Source: Chara braunii
Taxonomy: Eukaryota; Streptophyta; Charophyceae; Charales; Characeae
Length of the DNA: 56,682 nucleotides
Direction: 5' to 3'
Assembly (NCBI GenBank): GCA_003427395.1
Contig: BFEA01000394.1
Coordinates: forward strand, 438,962-495,643
Part shown: positions 46,488-56,574 of the stretch, piece after piece
Layout: every line of letters starts with the position of its first letter
How positions within the stretch are numbered: the first letter of the stretch is position 1
Program-made: the position numbers and the translations under genes
The notes under the pieces: generated by a model
Seen by the model: the letters and a program-made list of their open reading frames with translations, nothing else
What the model was told of the DNA's origin: nothing
The model's database searches: none

Positions 46488-46605
46488 AATCCAAAATGCC
46501 TGGCAAAATACGTACGGTAGACGGAGCGAAATCCAAAATGCCAGGCACAATACGTACGGTAGACGGAGCAAAATCCAAAATGCCAGGGAAAATATGTAAG
46601 GTATG
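46488..46605. repeat. Tandem repeat, three units of about 42 bp
   Basis: TCCAAAATGCC, then GGCA or GGGA, then AAATACGTACGGTAGACGGA (with small changes) is repeated three times between the gypsy element and the LINE fragment. Confidence 0.85.
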
Positions 46606-46859
46606 CTGTAATTTTCCTCATGCTCTCACGAGAGATGCCATGGTTATCGTGTGTGGAATCCTTGGGCACAAAATTACCTCTTAAAGTCGAGTAGAAATAC
46701 AAAAAATGGCAGGAAAACTAGACGTCATATTCTTCAATTGTCTTTGCACTCTTATGAGAGAGGACGCTGCGGGTCGGTAGCACAGTGGTGTTCACGGCCA
46801 CAAAGTTGTCTTAAGCACATACTGACGGACAATAGGACTTTGTGAACTGAATCTGCCCT

Positions 46860-47842
46860 CCATGGCAGTCAGGTACATCTGGGACAGTTCATGTCAGTAT
46901 GCTCTGGATGTCTCATGTTCGTTTGGTGCATGATATTTGCATGGGAGGCGTTCGAATGGATGGCGACTTGTAACGAAGAGGACATCGTCCACTGCCTGGT
47001 GAAGTGTCCAACTGCACATCTGGATCGGTCAAGGGCGACAAAGTTATGGTTCCCCCTTATTTCACCATCCCACTTCCTACATCCCTGTTACCCATCCTTT
47101 TGGCCATCCGAATCCCTGCTTACCTCAGAGGCTCTTCCACAACCTGGTTTACGTTGCTACGAAAGGCCACACTGCGGAGCATCTGGAAACAGGGGTGTCC
47201 CGTGACGATTGAGGGCGCCGAAATAGACAAAGAACAAGCTTGGAGCTCCACCACACAGATGGTGGAGACGGTGATCGGATACCAGTGGCAGAGTATCCAA
47301 AACGCCGGGCAACGAGTATCGATCAGTGTTTCACAAAGAAGACTTTTATCAGGGAGCGGTTACTTCATGGAAAAGATAGCCACACATTGGAATGATTGGG
47401 ATCCTATCATACTACATAACACCTACAGAGCAGATGCTGCAGGGAAGGCAAGAACCAGGCAACCGGCATGAGGTCCGATAGGCGAATCTGCAAGCAACTG
47501 TTCAAAAGATTGAAGGGGTCGACGTAGGGGCGGGCCACCCCTGGGGGAAGAGCCGATACATCCCATAGTCCCCAACAGCTCGGCAGGTTACGCTTTTCTC
47601 GAAGAGAAATCCTGAACCCCTGATGATCCAGCAGGGTGAAAATGGTAAACCAGGCAATGACCGTGGTTCCAACTCTGGCTACCCAGCTGATAGGTTCTTA
47701 GTATAGACATCAGGAGCAATGGTCTTGAGAATGGCAAGCTGACAGTCAATCCTCCCTGAGGGAGCAATCAATGCTGATCAGGGTTCTTTCGGCCAGATGG
47801 AAGGAAGCGTGAGTGTCTTTGATGTTGATGTCTTGACTTGCC

Positions 47843-47886
<44 letters not shown>
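46860..47886 (+). mobile_element. 5'-truncated LINE 3' end with 41-A tail
   Basis: Plus-strand pieces resemble the extreme C-terminus of an L1-like ORF2: a zf-RVT-like CNEEDIVHCLVKCPTAHLD, then ATLRSIWKQGCPVTIEGAEI and MEKIATHWNDWDPIILHNTY, ending at a stop at 47469-47471. The following 370 bp form a 3' UTR that shares CCGGCAAGTC, CTTCC..CTGGCCGAA and GGATTGACTGTCAGCTTGCC (all reverse complement) with the minus-strand LINE at 11690-11800. A run of 41 A (47846-47886) ends it. The 5' boundary is uncertain. Confidence 0.8.
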
Positions 47887-47887
<1 letters not shown>

Positions 47888-47999
47888 ACCACCACTTTGG
47901 CACTTTTAGGGCTTAGTGTAGCTGGCCTTGTTGTACTCTTTGGCCCTAAATCCTGTAGTTGGCCTTCGAACGTGGAGCTGGTTTCCTTGCTGGTTGGGT

Positions 48000-48881
48000 T
48001 GCCGTGCCCCTAGTAGGTCGAAAAGGTGGGTAGACCAGTTCGAGTACATAGCCCGAGGTAGGTCATGTGAGACGGGAAAATACCGAGAGAAGAAAAAAGC
48101 ATAGTAAATGCAGCCCTAGGTAGGCTGTGTGGGACGGGAAAATACTGAGAGAAGAAAAAACTTCAAAAAAGCATATTAAATGCAGCCATCCCCCATATGA
48201 GGAGAAGGCAGCTTCCATTTATAAGAAAGAAAAAATGAAAAGAAAAGGAAAAAGGGCCTCCTGTGTGGCATACTTCCCATTGACTGACTGGAAAGTCGGG
48301 TTGTCCCTCCTGGTTAGTCGTGGAAGTTGATCCGTGTGGAAACGTCGCAGTCAAAAGGTATGTAACAGTCAAATGTTACAGATCTCATTTTGACAATTGA
48401 ATATGACTGCCAATGTCGTTGAATGCTGTCGTGATAGTCTTGCTGCTGACATTCCACAGCCCAAAGGCATGTTACAGGTGATGTAATTGAATGCTTCGTG
48501 TTGAAATGTCACAGTCAAGAGGTATGTAATAGGTGGTGTGAGTGGATGCTGAAGTCAAACATATGAAAGAAAGGAAGATAACATTGAGGTGGAGAATCTG
48601 GAAGCTCAGCAGATGATGTGGCGTTAATGTTTCGTCTCGAATTGTTGACACACAAAGGAGGGGGAGAAATGGATCAAAGTCTTGAATCATGGAGAAGGTT
48701 GAACTTAGATCATCCATGCGACATGAGGGGTTGGAGAGGGAAGCGGGGGAGGGAAAGTGGTTGCTGCTGGAGTTGTTACAACTGTGTATGTATGTAAGTC
48801 GTTATAGTTCCGTATGCTGTGCAGTGTGTTTTGAGAACGCAATGCTTGATTTTGTCCACTTGTATGTGTTTGTTGGCTCAG
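48000..48881. other. Last part of intron 4, no gene seen
   Basis: It contains a diverged direct duplication (GACGGGAAAATAC, then GAGAGAAGAAAAAA) at about 48066-48190 and a loose repeat of GTCACAGTCAA, then AGGTATGTAA at about 48346-48535. No transposon termini were found. Confidence 0.6.
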
Positions 48882-49757
48882 GGAAAATATACTCTGCGTC
48901 AGGAGTGTTGGCAGGAGCTAGATCTGTTTCACCCAAGGTGGAGCCCACGTGAGTTGCAACTAGTCGAGGATCGCTACCAAAGCGTGTACAAGGTGTCAGC
49001 TGCGACAACTCAGCTGCCTAAGTGGAAAGAACCATACCCTCCATTTGAGAATCTTGGTCGTATTGCTACCACTGAATGTGTACATGACATTATTCGGTCA
49101 GTTTTGCACCATGCAGTCATTGGGCAATCAGACCCAGGGAGTCGCGCACCAGAGGGTGTTCTCCTTGCTGCATTGCAACTGCTGGCACTTGGTCTTGATG
49201 TTTGCAAGGTCAAAGGAGATGAAGAGAGCGAGCTAGAGGACGGAAATTGGGTGGTTCTTGGACACAAAGGCAAGGGGGCGTTTGAATTTGAACGGGATTC
49301 GAGTTGTAGGAGTGTTCCTCTTCTGCTGCGTGCACATCAAAAAGCGGAGATGGATGAAGGGCCCATGCAGACTCATGGGGAGGTCCAGGACGATTGCCCA
49401 GCGAAGACAAAGCACAGCTTGCTGTCGTTGATGGTGGTTCTCATGCAAAGACGGGGTGTTAGTGCTGCACGGGTAGGGCCGCAAACGATGGATAATGTGG
49501 GGAAGGTGGAAGTGGGGAAGTCGGAGGTCAGTGATTTGATTCGAAGTCTTCTCCTTCAGTTTGCCGATTTGGACTTGAAATGCAGGCAGGAAATTGCAAA
49601 GCTGGCCCCGGATTTGGTTCCCATGCCTGAAGGGGCACCACAGGAGGAGGAAAAACAGGAACAAGTCGACAAGAAAGTGGATGCGGCCCCTCAAGTGCAA
49701 TTGTCGGCTGAAGACAGACGGCGAGAGATGGCGCGGGCCTACCAAGCAGCTATCATG
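48882..49757 (+). CDS. PRT6: PRT6 exon 5 (codons 1075-1366)
   Basis: The exon follows a TTGGCTCAG acceptor. It encodes GKYTLRQECWQELDLFHP, VSAATTQLPKWKEPYPPF, SRAPEGVLLAALQLLALGLD and, at its end, DRRREMARAYQAAIM. Each has a clear counterpart in plant PRT6, where the KxRQAAIM segment leads into the cysteine-rich CxLC RING region. The exon ends at ATG|GTGAGC, phase 0. Between the homologous blocks are variable acidic and Lys/Glu-rich stretches (QEEEKQEQVDKKVD) that look like flexible linkers. No following exon was found in the remaining 6.9 kb. The RING and C-terminal domains therefore lie outside the window or in small exons not detected. Confidence 0.93.
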
Positions 49758-49979
49758 GTGAGCTCTGCTGTGTGGATGCCGAGACTTTCACAAGCGTGCT
49801 TCAAATGCTGACCAGGTTTCTGTTTTCTGGGGCATGTCTATATTGGAAAAGCTTACAGCAGCATGCTTACAGAGTTGGCACTGACATTCTGTTTTCCCTC
49901 TGGCTATGGTGTAGCTGTGCAAGCTCCTGTAACTCTAGTCTCTGGGGTCGTCTGCTTGCAGAGATACTACGCGTCTTTG

Positions 49980-50195
49980 TGTGGCACTGTGTGTGAGTAA
50001 GGGGTGTGTGTGTGGGTCCTAAGCATGGTTATCCCTCTGTGTGGGTAGTACTGTGTACTTGTGGGTGTGTGTGTACATGTGTCTGTGTTTGTCTGTGTGT
50101 GCGTGTGTGGGAGTGGGTGCCTGTGGGTGGGGGTGCCTGTGTGTGTGTGTGTGTGGGTGGGTGTGTGGGTGTTAGTGTGGATGTGAGTGTGCATT

Positions 50196-50238
<43 letters not shown>

Positions 50239-50379
50239 ATGTGTGCTTGTGTGTGTACTTCTGCATGTGTGGGTGTAGATGTGTGTGTGTGTGGGTGGCT
50301 CACTGTCTATGTAGGTAGCTGTGTGTAGGTGTGAGAGCGATCATATGTGCGCACATGTGTGTGTTTGTTGGGGGTAGTG

Positions 50380-50433
<54 letters not shown>

Positions 50434-50435
50434 CC
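49980..50435. repeat. GT-rich region with two (GT)n runs
   Basis: GT-rich DNA includes nearly pure runs at about 50197-50236 and 50380-50432. Confidence 0.9.
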
Positions 50436-50533
50436 GTTCTTAGAGTTGTGCCATATTCGGAATTGTTCTTGTCGACCTTGATACATTGTATGGAACTTTG
50501 AAACATGCTGGTTTTGTGTGCTAGGGCCGTTCC

Positions 50534-50695
50534 TTAAACCACCAGTACTTGGCCCAGGTATGGGCCGCGGAAAAGAATACGGAATAGAAACATTTCTAAT
50601 TGGATGAATTTGGGCGCTCCTGTAGTGGCCCGTACAAACCATGGCTTGTACACGGGCACAGCTTTAGGAAGTACTGGTGGACAGTGGTGGTTTAA
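50534..50695. mobile_element. TTAA/ACCACC element, 162 bp (MITE)
   Basis: It begins TTAAACCACCAGTACTTGG and ends GTGGTGGTTTAA, with an inner AAGTACTGGTGG shortly before the end, so the right terminus is duplicated. TTAA lies at both edges. No coding capacity. Confidence 0.8.
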
Positions 50696-51104
50696 AGGTC
50701 CTGTTCGCTTTTGGATTGCAGTTGTCCACTTTGCTGCATTGTTTGAACTCTGAAGAACGTGCCTTTGTCCTGCCAAGACATTCGGTTGTTTTTATTTGTT
50801 TTGTGTGTGCGTGGGGCTATGTGAGTGAGGTCAATCTTGAACTTTGAAGAAAATGAGGCTTCTCATCACCGAAAGGCATTCATTCACTTTAAAGTTCTTT
50901 TGCATCGTTGATATCGTCGACATCATGCTTTTGGTCATCACTTGACATGTGATTGATTAGTCTTCTTTGTCTATGCCATGTTTCAGTGCGCTCGTTGCTG
51001 GATCTCTAGTTTATTTTTCTCCTTTCAGCTTTCTGTCAAAGCAACTGTTCATTTTATTATTATTATTATTTTTTTTTTTAATACACCTGGACACTGGACA
51101 GTGT

Positions 51105-51205
51105 TGCACACCCTGACCCTCGGCGACCCTTGACTGGCCGGCTGCCGACCCGCCGACTGGTCAGCTGGTCGGCACATACCGGTAGGGGGTCGTCGGCACC
51201 CAGCA
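51105..51205 (-). repeat. Dispersed repeat, inverted partner of 32670-32760
   Basis: Read on the minus strand it gives GGGTGCCGACGACCCCC, then GTGCCGACCAGC, then GGCGGGTCGGCAGCCG, then CCAGTCAAGGG, matching 32670-32760 in order with about 15 differences. Confidence 0.75.
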
Positions 51206-51209
51206 AAAA

Positions 51210-51700
51210 TATATATATATACGATATATATCGTCACAAACAGAACTGCCCGGTAAAACCGTAGGCAGAGAGAGAGAAGAGGACAACAAACGAGGGGCTG
51301 TGACAAACTGTTTCGTCGGAGTTTCACCGACTCATCAGGAGGCTGAACCCATATATACTATATCTGTCTCTTATACACATCTAGATGTGTATAAGAGACA
51401 GTATATATACGATATATATCGTCACAAACAGAACTGCCCGGTAAAACCGTAGGCAGAGAGAGAGAAGAGGACAACAAACGAGGGGCTGTGACAAACTGTT
51501 TCGTCGGAGTTTCACCGACTCATCAGGAGGCTGAACCCATATATACTATATAGTGTATATATATGATATATAATATAGTGTATATTATATATAGTCGGTG
51601 AAACTCCGACGAAACAGTTTGCCACAGCCGCTCGTTTGTTGTCCTCTTCTCCCTCTCTGCCTACGGTTTACCGGGCAGCTCTGTTTGACTATATATACAT
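51210..51700. repeat. Inverted partial copies of a hammerhead-bearing unit with TA-rich centre
   Basis: Two minus-strand copies (about 51228-51352 and 51411-51540) and one plus-strand copy (51595-51690) share about 100-125 bp with the full unit at 51906-52045. Shared words are GTCGGTGAAACTCCGACGAA, CTCGTTTGTTGTCCTCTTCT and CCTACGG..TTACCGGGCAG. The minus copies start at GGGTTCAGCC, within 3 nt of the predicted ribozyme cleavage site, and lack the stem III 5' strand. The plus copy starts inside stem II. The first two copies are identical and separated by a sequencing adapter, so one may be artificial. Confidence 0.85.
51364..51401. other. Nextera mate-pair junction adapter (assembly artefact)
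   Basis: CTGTCTCTTATACACATCT followed directly by its complement AGATGTGTATAAGAGACAG is exactly the Tn5 mosaic-end junction used in Illumina Nextera mate-pair libraries. The 150 bp on each side are the same sequence in direct orientation. This is not biological sequence. Confidence 0.98.
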
Positions 51701-51908
51701 AATATACTAGGCTACCAGAGTGGCCCGGGGCCAGTTGTCGGGCCGGGCCAAAAAGTAATAATAATAATATATATATATTTTGCTGGCTTGTGATGGGGTG
51801 TGAACCGACAGTCTGTAGAGTTTTCCATCTGGTGTGGGTGAGTGATAGTGTACTTCGATTTTGGTTAAGGTAGATTATCTTTTACAGTGTAATCAGTGAG
51901 GGGATTCT

Positions 51909-51968
51909 GCAGACTGTTGAGGGTTCAGCCTCCTGATGAGTCGGTGAAACTCCGACGAAACAGTTTGT
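51909..51968 (+). ncRNA. Hammerhead ribozyme, type III layout, apparently complete
   Basis: Stem III pairs 51909-51917 (GCAGACTGT) with 51960-51968 (ACAGTTTGT) over 9 bp including two G-U pairs. The cleavage triplet is GTT with cleavage predicted after 51918. Stem I is GAGG-GTTCAG-CCTC (51919-51932). The core CTGATGA (51933-51939) is intact. Stem II is GTCGG-TGAAACT-CCGAC (51940-51956). GAAA (51957-51960) closes the core. All invariant core bases of the hammerhead motif are present. Such ribozymes are known from retrozymes and Penelope-like elements of plants and algae. The carrier element here is not identified. Confidence 0.85.
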
Positions 51969-52287
51969 CACAGCCCCTCGTTTGTTGTCCTCTTCTCTCT
52001 CTCTGCCTACGGTTTACCGGGCAGTTCTGTTTGTCACGATATATATACATTCAAATTTGGTAAAGAATTTCGAAGTGACCCTGAGGTAAAAGTTGTTCAG
52101 TTTATTTTTCTGCATAACATCTGAGTGGGTAAACCGGACGGGGCAAAAAACTGCCCAGAAATATATATATCTATATTGAAACCGGGGTCGTTCTGCGCTC
52201 GGCGAGACTACCCCGAATCTGCAATAAAATTTTGGTTTTGTTTTTTTCTTTTTCTTTTTTTTGTAAGGGGTGTGTGTGTATACAAGG

Positions 52288-52290
<3 letters not shown>

Positions 52291-52363
<73 letters not shown>
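52291..52363. repeat. (GA)n microsatellite
   Basis: A pure GA run of about 73 bp. Confidence 0.95.
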
Positions 52364-52366
<3 letters not shown>

Positions 52367-52795
52367 GATCCCCTTAACACGGTTCAGACAGCCCATGCAG
52401 CTATCTGAAGGGTCCTCGCAGCCATGTAGCGCAGACCCCCCCACCAAAATCGAGGCAGGCAGTGAATATGAAGTAGAGCACGAGCTGTCCGAATATATAC
52501 TCAAGATTCGAATTCAGGTCTGTGTTTCAGCAGTTATGGGTTGCTCACGTAGCTAGGCCCTGTTGGTCTCTGCACGTGACTCTTAGGGCTTGGCTGCACT
52601 ACTCACGAAATGTGCAAAATTAGAATGAATCTTCTGCAGAACGTGGAATAATACGCCACCATATGTTTTGTCCTCCTAGCATGTCCCACATGCGGCGTTG
52701 GTCATATACCTACGGCAACCGCTGACAGATCTCCCTCTTTCTTGCCAGACGAACGGTGAACACAGCAGTCCGAGGAGGAAAATCGACTTCTATAG

Positions 52796-53336
52796 GAGCC
52801 ACCGGCAGAGCGATGTGCTCATAGTTTATCACCGCCAGGGCGGGCTGTTGCGGATCATATCCTGCAGCAGCTGAATGCCCTTGCGTTGGACCGATCCTCC
52901 CTGTCGTTGTCTGCCCACAGAGAAGGAATACATACTGAGGAAGCCCAAGAAAGATGCTCCATGCCGTTTTGTGATGACCCGCCGGAGATTCAACTAGCAT
53001 GTGGTTCACATGCCTTGTTCCGTGAGGATTATGAAGGTATAGTCCATGTGAGTTTTTGCTTCCATACGTACGATGACAGTCAGTACTGTACTCATGTACG
53101 GCACCCGGACATGTCATGTCCAATTTGTAGACAGGGTCTGGAACGGCAATGCCTCTATAATTGCGGTCGACGTGCCTGTGTTCCTAGCATGTACGATCCA
53201 CGTAGACTGTGACATCTGTCTGCGCCGTGCCATTCGATGCAGCAACTGTGACTGCGAAAATTGGATGCGGTGCTTCCATAGCCCACACCAGAACCGGTCC
53301 TGTCCAGTCTGTAGGGGTGGCCACTCACAGCAGTGA
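52796..53336 (+). pseudogene. RING-finger-like gene fragment within PRT6 intron 5
   Basis: An open frame (52796-53212, 138 codons, stop before it at 52793) encodes QQLNALALDRSSLSLS and then a Cys/His-rich block: C-x4-C in CSMPFC, QLACGSHALF, and DMSCPICRQGLERQC. It resembles a RING domain with unusual spacing. In another frame, 53194-53336 encodes VDCDICLRRAIRCSNCDCEN and RSCPVCRGGHSQQ, a second CxxC...CPVC block with a stop at 53334. The two would need a frameshift or a very short intron to join. The CxxC patterns do not match the PRT6 RING region, so this is taken as a separate captured or dead gene piece. It has no identified start. Confidence 0.5.
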
Positions 53337-53339
53337 ATA

Positions 53340-54290
53340 TTTAGAAATCTGTGAGACCCGTCATACACCTTTCCCCTGCTCTTGCATGTCACTCTATCCT
53401 GCCCTCCACACATTTCTTTCCTTCCCGTTGCCCCTACCTCCCCTGCCCCATACTCCTAGAGAACTCCGCCTTCTATCCCTTACCCTCCACCCTCCCCTCC
53501 ACTCCCTTTGTACTACTAACAAATACATACGAATGAGCATCATTAAGAGTATAGACGATATGAAGATCAGAAATGAAATGAACGGAAGTATGAAGATGAA
53601 GGACGGAGGACACAAAGGCTGTATAAGCTGAAGATCTGAGGCTGTATAAGCTGAAGATCTGAAATGAAATGGACAGGAGTATGAAGCTCTGAAGAGATGC
53701 ACAGGAGCATCCCTTCCCTTTTACTCTGCCTCCTGAAATGACGTGCAAGTGGGCCGTGGAGGCACACGGGGATGTGGGCAGCTGCCGCTCAACCACAATC
53801 AACGTGGGCAGCCTTGCGCATAAGAGGCACAGTAAAAGGGGAGCTGCAAGAACAATGAAAGGGGTACCCCAAGAACAACCAAAAAACTGTCTAATTATAA
53901 NNTTGCTTTAATATGTTGGACATNTCAAATGCTCTCGTTGTCTGCAATAGGATAAAGACTGCTTTGATTCTGAATCTATTCACCTGGGTGGAATTGGGGC
54001 TGTTGTGGGGAAAATCTAAAACACACCCACACACACACACCCACACACACAAAGGGGGTCCGAAATCCCCCGACAGGTGAGTGCGCTGGGGGGCCCTGGC
54101 CCCCAAGCGGGTGCCCTGCCCGGCCAGGCCGCACGGGACCTCCCCAGGGCCCCTGCCGGTCACCCGGGCAGCCCGGATCCCCACTCAGGATTTTTTTGAT
54201 TTTTTGATTTTTTTTGCTAGGACCTTCCCTGGGCCTTGCACGGCCTGCCGGCCGGGAAAATAGGGTGACCCTTGCGGTCCAGCTGGTAGT
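53340..54290. other. Intron 5 stretch without gene
   Basis: It is pyrimidine-rich to 53520. A diverged tandem repeat of GTATAAGCTGAAGATCTGA and GAAATGAAATG, then GGAGTATGAAG follows (53560-53700), then ambiguous bases at 53901-53902 and 53924, and GC-rich DNA (54055-54180). Confidence 0.6.
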
Positions 54291-55330
54291 GCAATCAGAC
54301 TCGCATTCATTCACACCTCACATGTATGCAAACAGGTTGCGCAGCAAACTGGCGTCAAGCGTCCACTCAGAACTCAGAGATATAGTACCAAGAACTCAGT
54401 TCAGATACAAGTTCACTTCCACTGGCTATGGCGGCACATCGCGTATACAACTCTCTGTTCAAGTTCATTTCCACTGGCTATGGCGGCACATCGCCTATAC
54501 AACTCTCTGTTCGTCACTCACTCGACACTGCTGTTCGCACGCAGGATCACCCTGGATACCCCACACACAACACACTCTGTACACTCACACACACCCGCAC
54601 ACATCTACAGCTATGGCGGCTATGGCCGCTGCTACCCTATCGCTGTGGCTAAGCTTCTTCTCGCCCACTTCGTCCTCGGGCTCACTGCAGACCACCTCGC
54701 ACAAGTCGCTATGGCAGCGCTTCCGCATGGCTCACGCAGGAATGAATGAATGGCTGGTCGCTGTCTCTCAATTTATACTTCTGTAGCTCGTTGGTCTGGC
54801 CCTTTCCCATGCCCGTGGTGCACACAGTCCCGTATGGTACTTGCTGGACTGGACTAGGACTAACTGGGACTGGGACTGCTGACTCAGCACGGGTAGACTC
54901 CACCAGTTGCCCACTTGCCTCAGTCTAAACGTGGGCAACCTCGAAAGGCCACTGCTAGGACCTTCCGGAAGGCCGTGGACTTGGCCTTTCGATACTGTAG
55001 CAGCTACGACCTTGACCCTCCTGGACTGTAGCAGCTACGACCTTGACCTTTCGGAAGCTCTACAGCTACGACTTCTTCTTTTTTTTTTCCCTTTTTTTTT
55101 TTTTTCAGCTACGACGTCTAGAACTCCCTAAGACTTGACAGACCTACAGATCGAACCCCTACCAGTACACAGACCTATGACAGACAACCACAACTGTCAA
55201 ACACAAGTCACGGGTTCAAACACTCGGGGTCGACACAGATACTGTACACAGGTAAGGTGGGAACTAGGGATCGAGCCCTGGGATCTGCATTCGCTATTGC
55301 TAAAGGTGAAAACCGCTTCAGTAGCCTATA
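54290..55330 (+). repeat. Dispersed repeat, copy 2 (class unknown)
   Basis: Same-strand relative of 1830-3760. Shared words include CAAGAACTCAGTTCAGAT, GCAGCGCTTCCGCA..GCTCACGCAG, TGGTACTTGCTGGACTGG and GATCGAGCCCTGGGA. It contains a 52-bp tandem duplication at 54413-54520 (CACTGGCTATGGCGGCACATCG). Confidence 0.65.
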
Positions 55331-55559
55331 TATATATCACTACCAACATGACAAAGTTTTTCGGCCCCGGGCTGTGTCGGTTCACCTGTGATGAACTTAG
55401 GCCGTGCGGTCAACGATTTTGAGACGTCGGATACGAATCTGACGCGTTTGACGCGCCGTGATACAATCTCGACCGATGATGCATGGATCTTGAGGTGTCC
55501 GATACAAAATCTGTCGCGTCTGACGCGCCTCAGCCGGGCGCCGTTTCGTTTCTTCTTCT

Positions 55560-55990
55560 TTTCTTTTTTGTTTTTTTGTTTTTTTGTTTTTCTACTGTTT
55601 TTGCGTTTCGGGCGGGAGTTTCACTGCTTTCCTTTTGCTTTCGCGCAGGCCCTCCGCGCCCGCCCTCCACCCTTCGCCCCCACCCTCCGCCCTTCGCCCC
55701 CACCGTCCGCCCTTCGCCCCCACCCTCCGCCCTTCGCCCCCACCCTCCGCGGCCTTCGGATTTCGCCCTCTTCGCCTGCCCTCCGCCGGGCGCCGTTTTT
55801 TTTTTTTTTTTTTTGTCCTCCTTTTTTTGCGTTTCGGGCGGGAGTTTCACTGCTTTCCTTTTGCTTTCGCGCCCGCCCTCCGCGCCCGCCCTCCGCTCTC
55901 CGCACCCACGCTCCGCGCTTTCGCCTTCGGATTTCGCCCTCCGCACCCGCCCTCCACGGTTTTGCCCTCCGCGCCCACCTTCCGCACAAC
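55560..55990. repeat. C-rich minisatellite (CGCCCTCCGC/CTTCGCCCCCACC)
   Basis: Short units CCCTCCGCCCTTCGCCCCCA and CGCCCGCCCTCCGCG are repeated many times. GCGTTTCGGGCGGGAGTTTC followed by ACTGCTTTCCTTTTGCTTTC precedes each of two blocks (from 55604 and 55829), so the whole block was duplicated. Long Pro/Arg-rich open frames here are composition artefacts. Confidence 0.85.
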
Positions 55991-56078
55991 GAAAGCGCTT
56001 TCGCACCCGCCCCCCCGTGCGCACGCACACACACGCAGCCGCCCGCCTGCCCGCATGCGACCTATTTGCCACTACGTC

Positions 56079-56518
56079 TCTCTCTCTCTCTCTCTCTCTC
56101 ATATATGGGCCTGCGCCTCTCTGCAACTAAAAATATTGGCGGTGTATCTTTCCATATTCTAACGCAAGATTCACTCTCGTTTTGCAGATTTCCAGAGTAG
56201 TGCAGTGAGGCCCATAGATGGCAATGTATCTTTCCATGTTCAAGCGGAGGATTCAGTGTCATTTGTTCAGAGATTCTCCAAAAAAAAAAAAAAAGTTTCT
56301 AGAGATACGTTACGTGCGTACCGGATTCATCGGCCCTTCGTTCTCCNCCNCCCAACGTATGAATGAATCTTCCGCCAGAACATGGAAAGATACACCGCCA
56401 TAGTTTTTGTCCTTTGTGCATGTCGCCCCGCTTCCGGATTCATGTTGCCCGTTTCAAGGGCGGTTTCTTCGGTCCGATAGTGTCAGCACACGGTTTCTTC
56501 TCTCTCTCACACGGTTTC

Positions 56519-56574
<56 letters not shown>

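Larger units (their letters stand above)
7569..49757 (+). other. PRT6: PRT6-type N-recognin gene (partial; five exons, C-terminus outside window)
   Basis: This is the gene span assembled from the five exons described separately. The exons total 4098 nt (1366 codons) and join without a frame change: intron phases are 0, 2, 2 and 0, and the last exon ends in phase 0 before a GTGAGC donor. The product matches the order of conserved blocks of plant PRT6 from the N-terminus to the segment just before its RING region. PRT6 is known as an E3 ligase that binds type 1 (basic) N-terminal residues through a UBR box and drives Arg/N-degron proteolysis, including turnover of group VII ERF factors in flowering plants. 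Introns of 20.1, 4.6, 2.0, 11.5 and over 6.9 kb are filled by transposons. A short exon of about 9 codons could still be missed in intron 1. The promoter and 5' UTR were not identified. Confidence 0.9.

Noticed and set aside
50847-50880. Short plus-strand stretch (AAAATGAGGCTT) as the next PRT6 exon
   Set aside because: It starts with Lys-Met-Arg like the expected block but loses similarity at once and has no convincing splice sites.
53073-53336. RING region of PRT6 as exon 6
   Set aside because: The PRT6 RING follows a conserved CxLC-type block after the AAIM segment; cysteine spacing and surrounding residues here differ, and phase-compatible splice sites were not found.
55388-56200. 270-codon plus-strand frame rich in Pro and Arg
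   Set aside because: It is produced by a C-rich minisatellite; alternative frames are equally open and no domain is visible.
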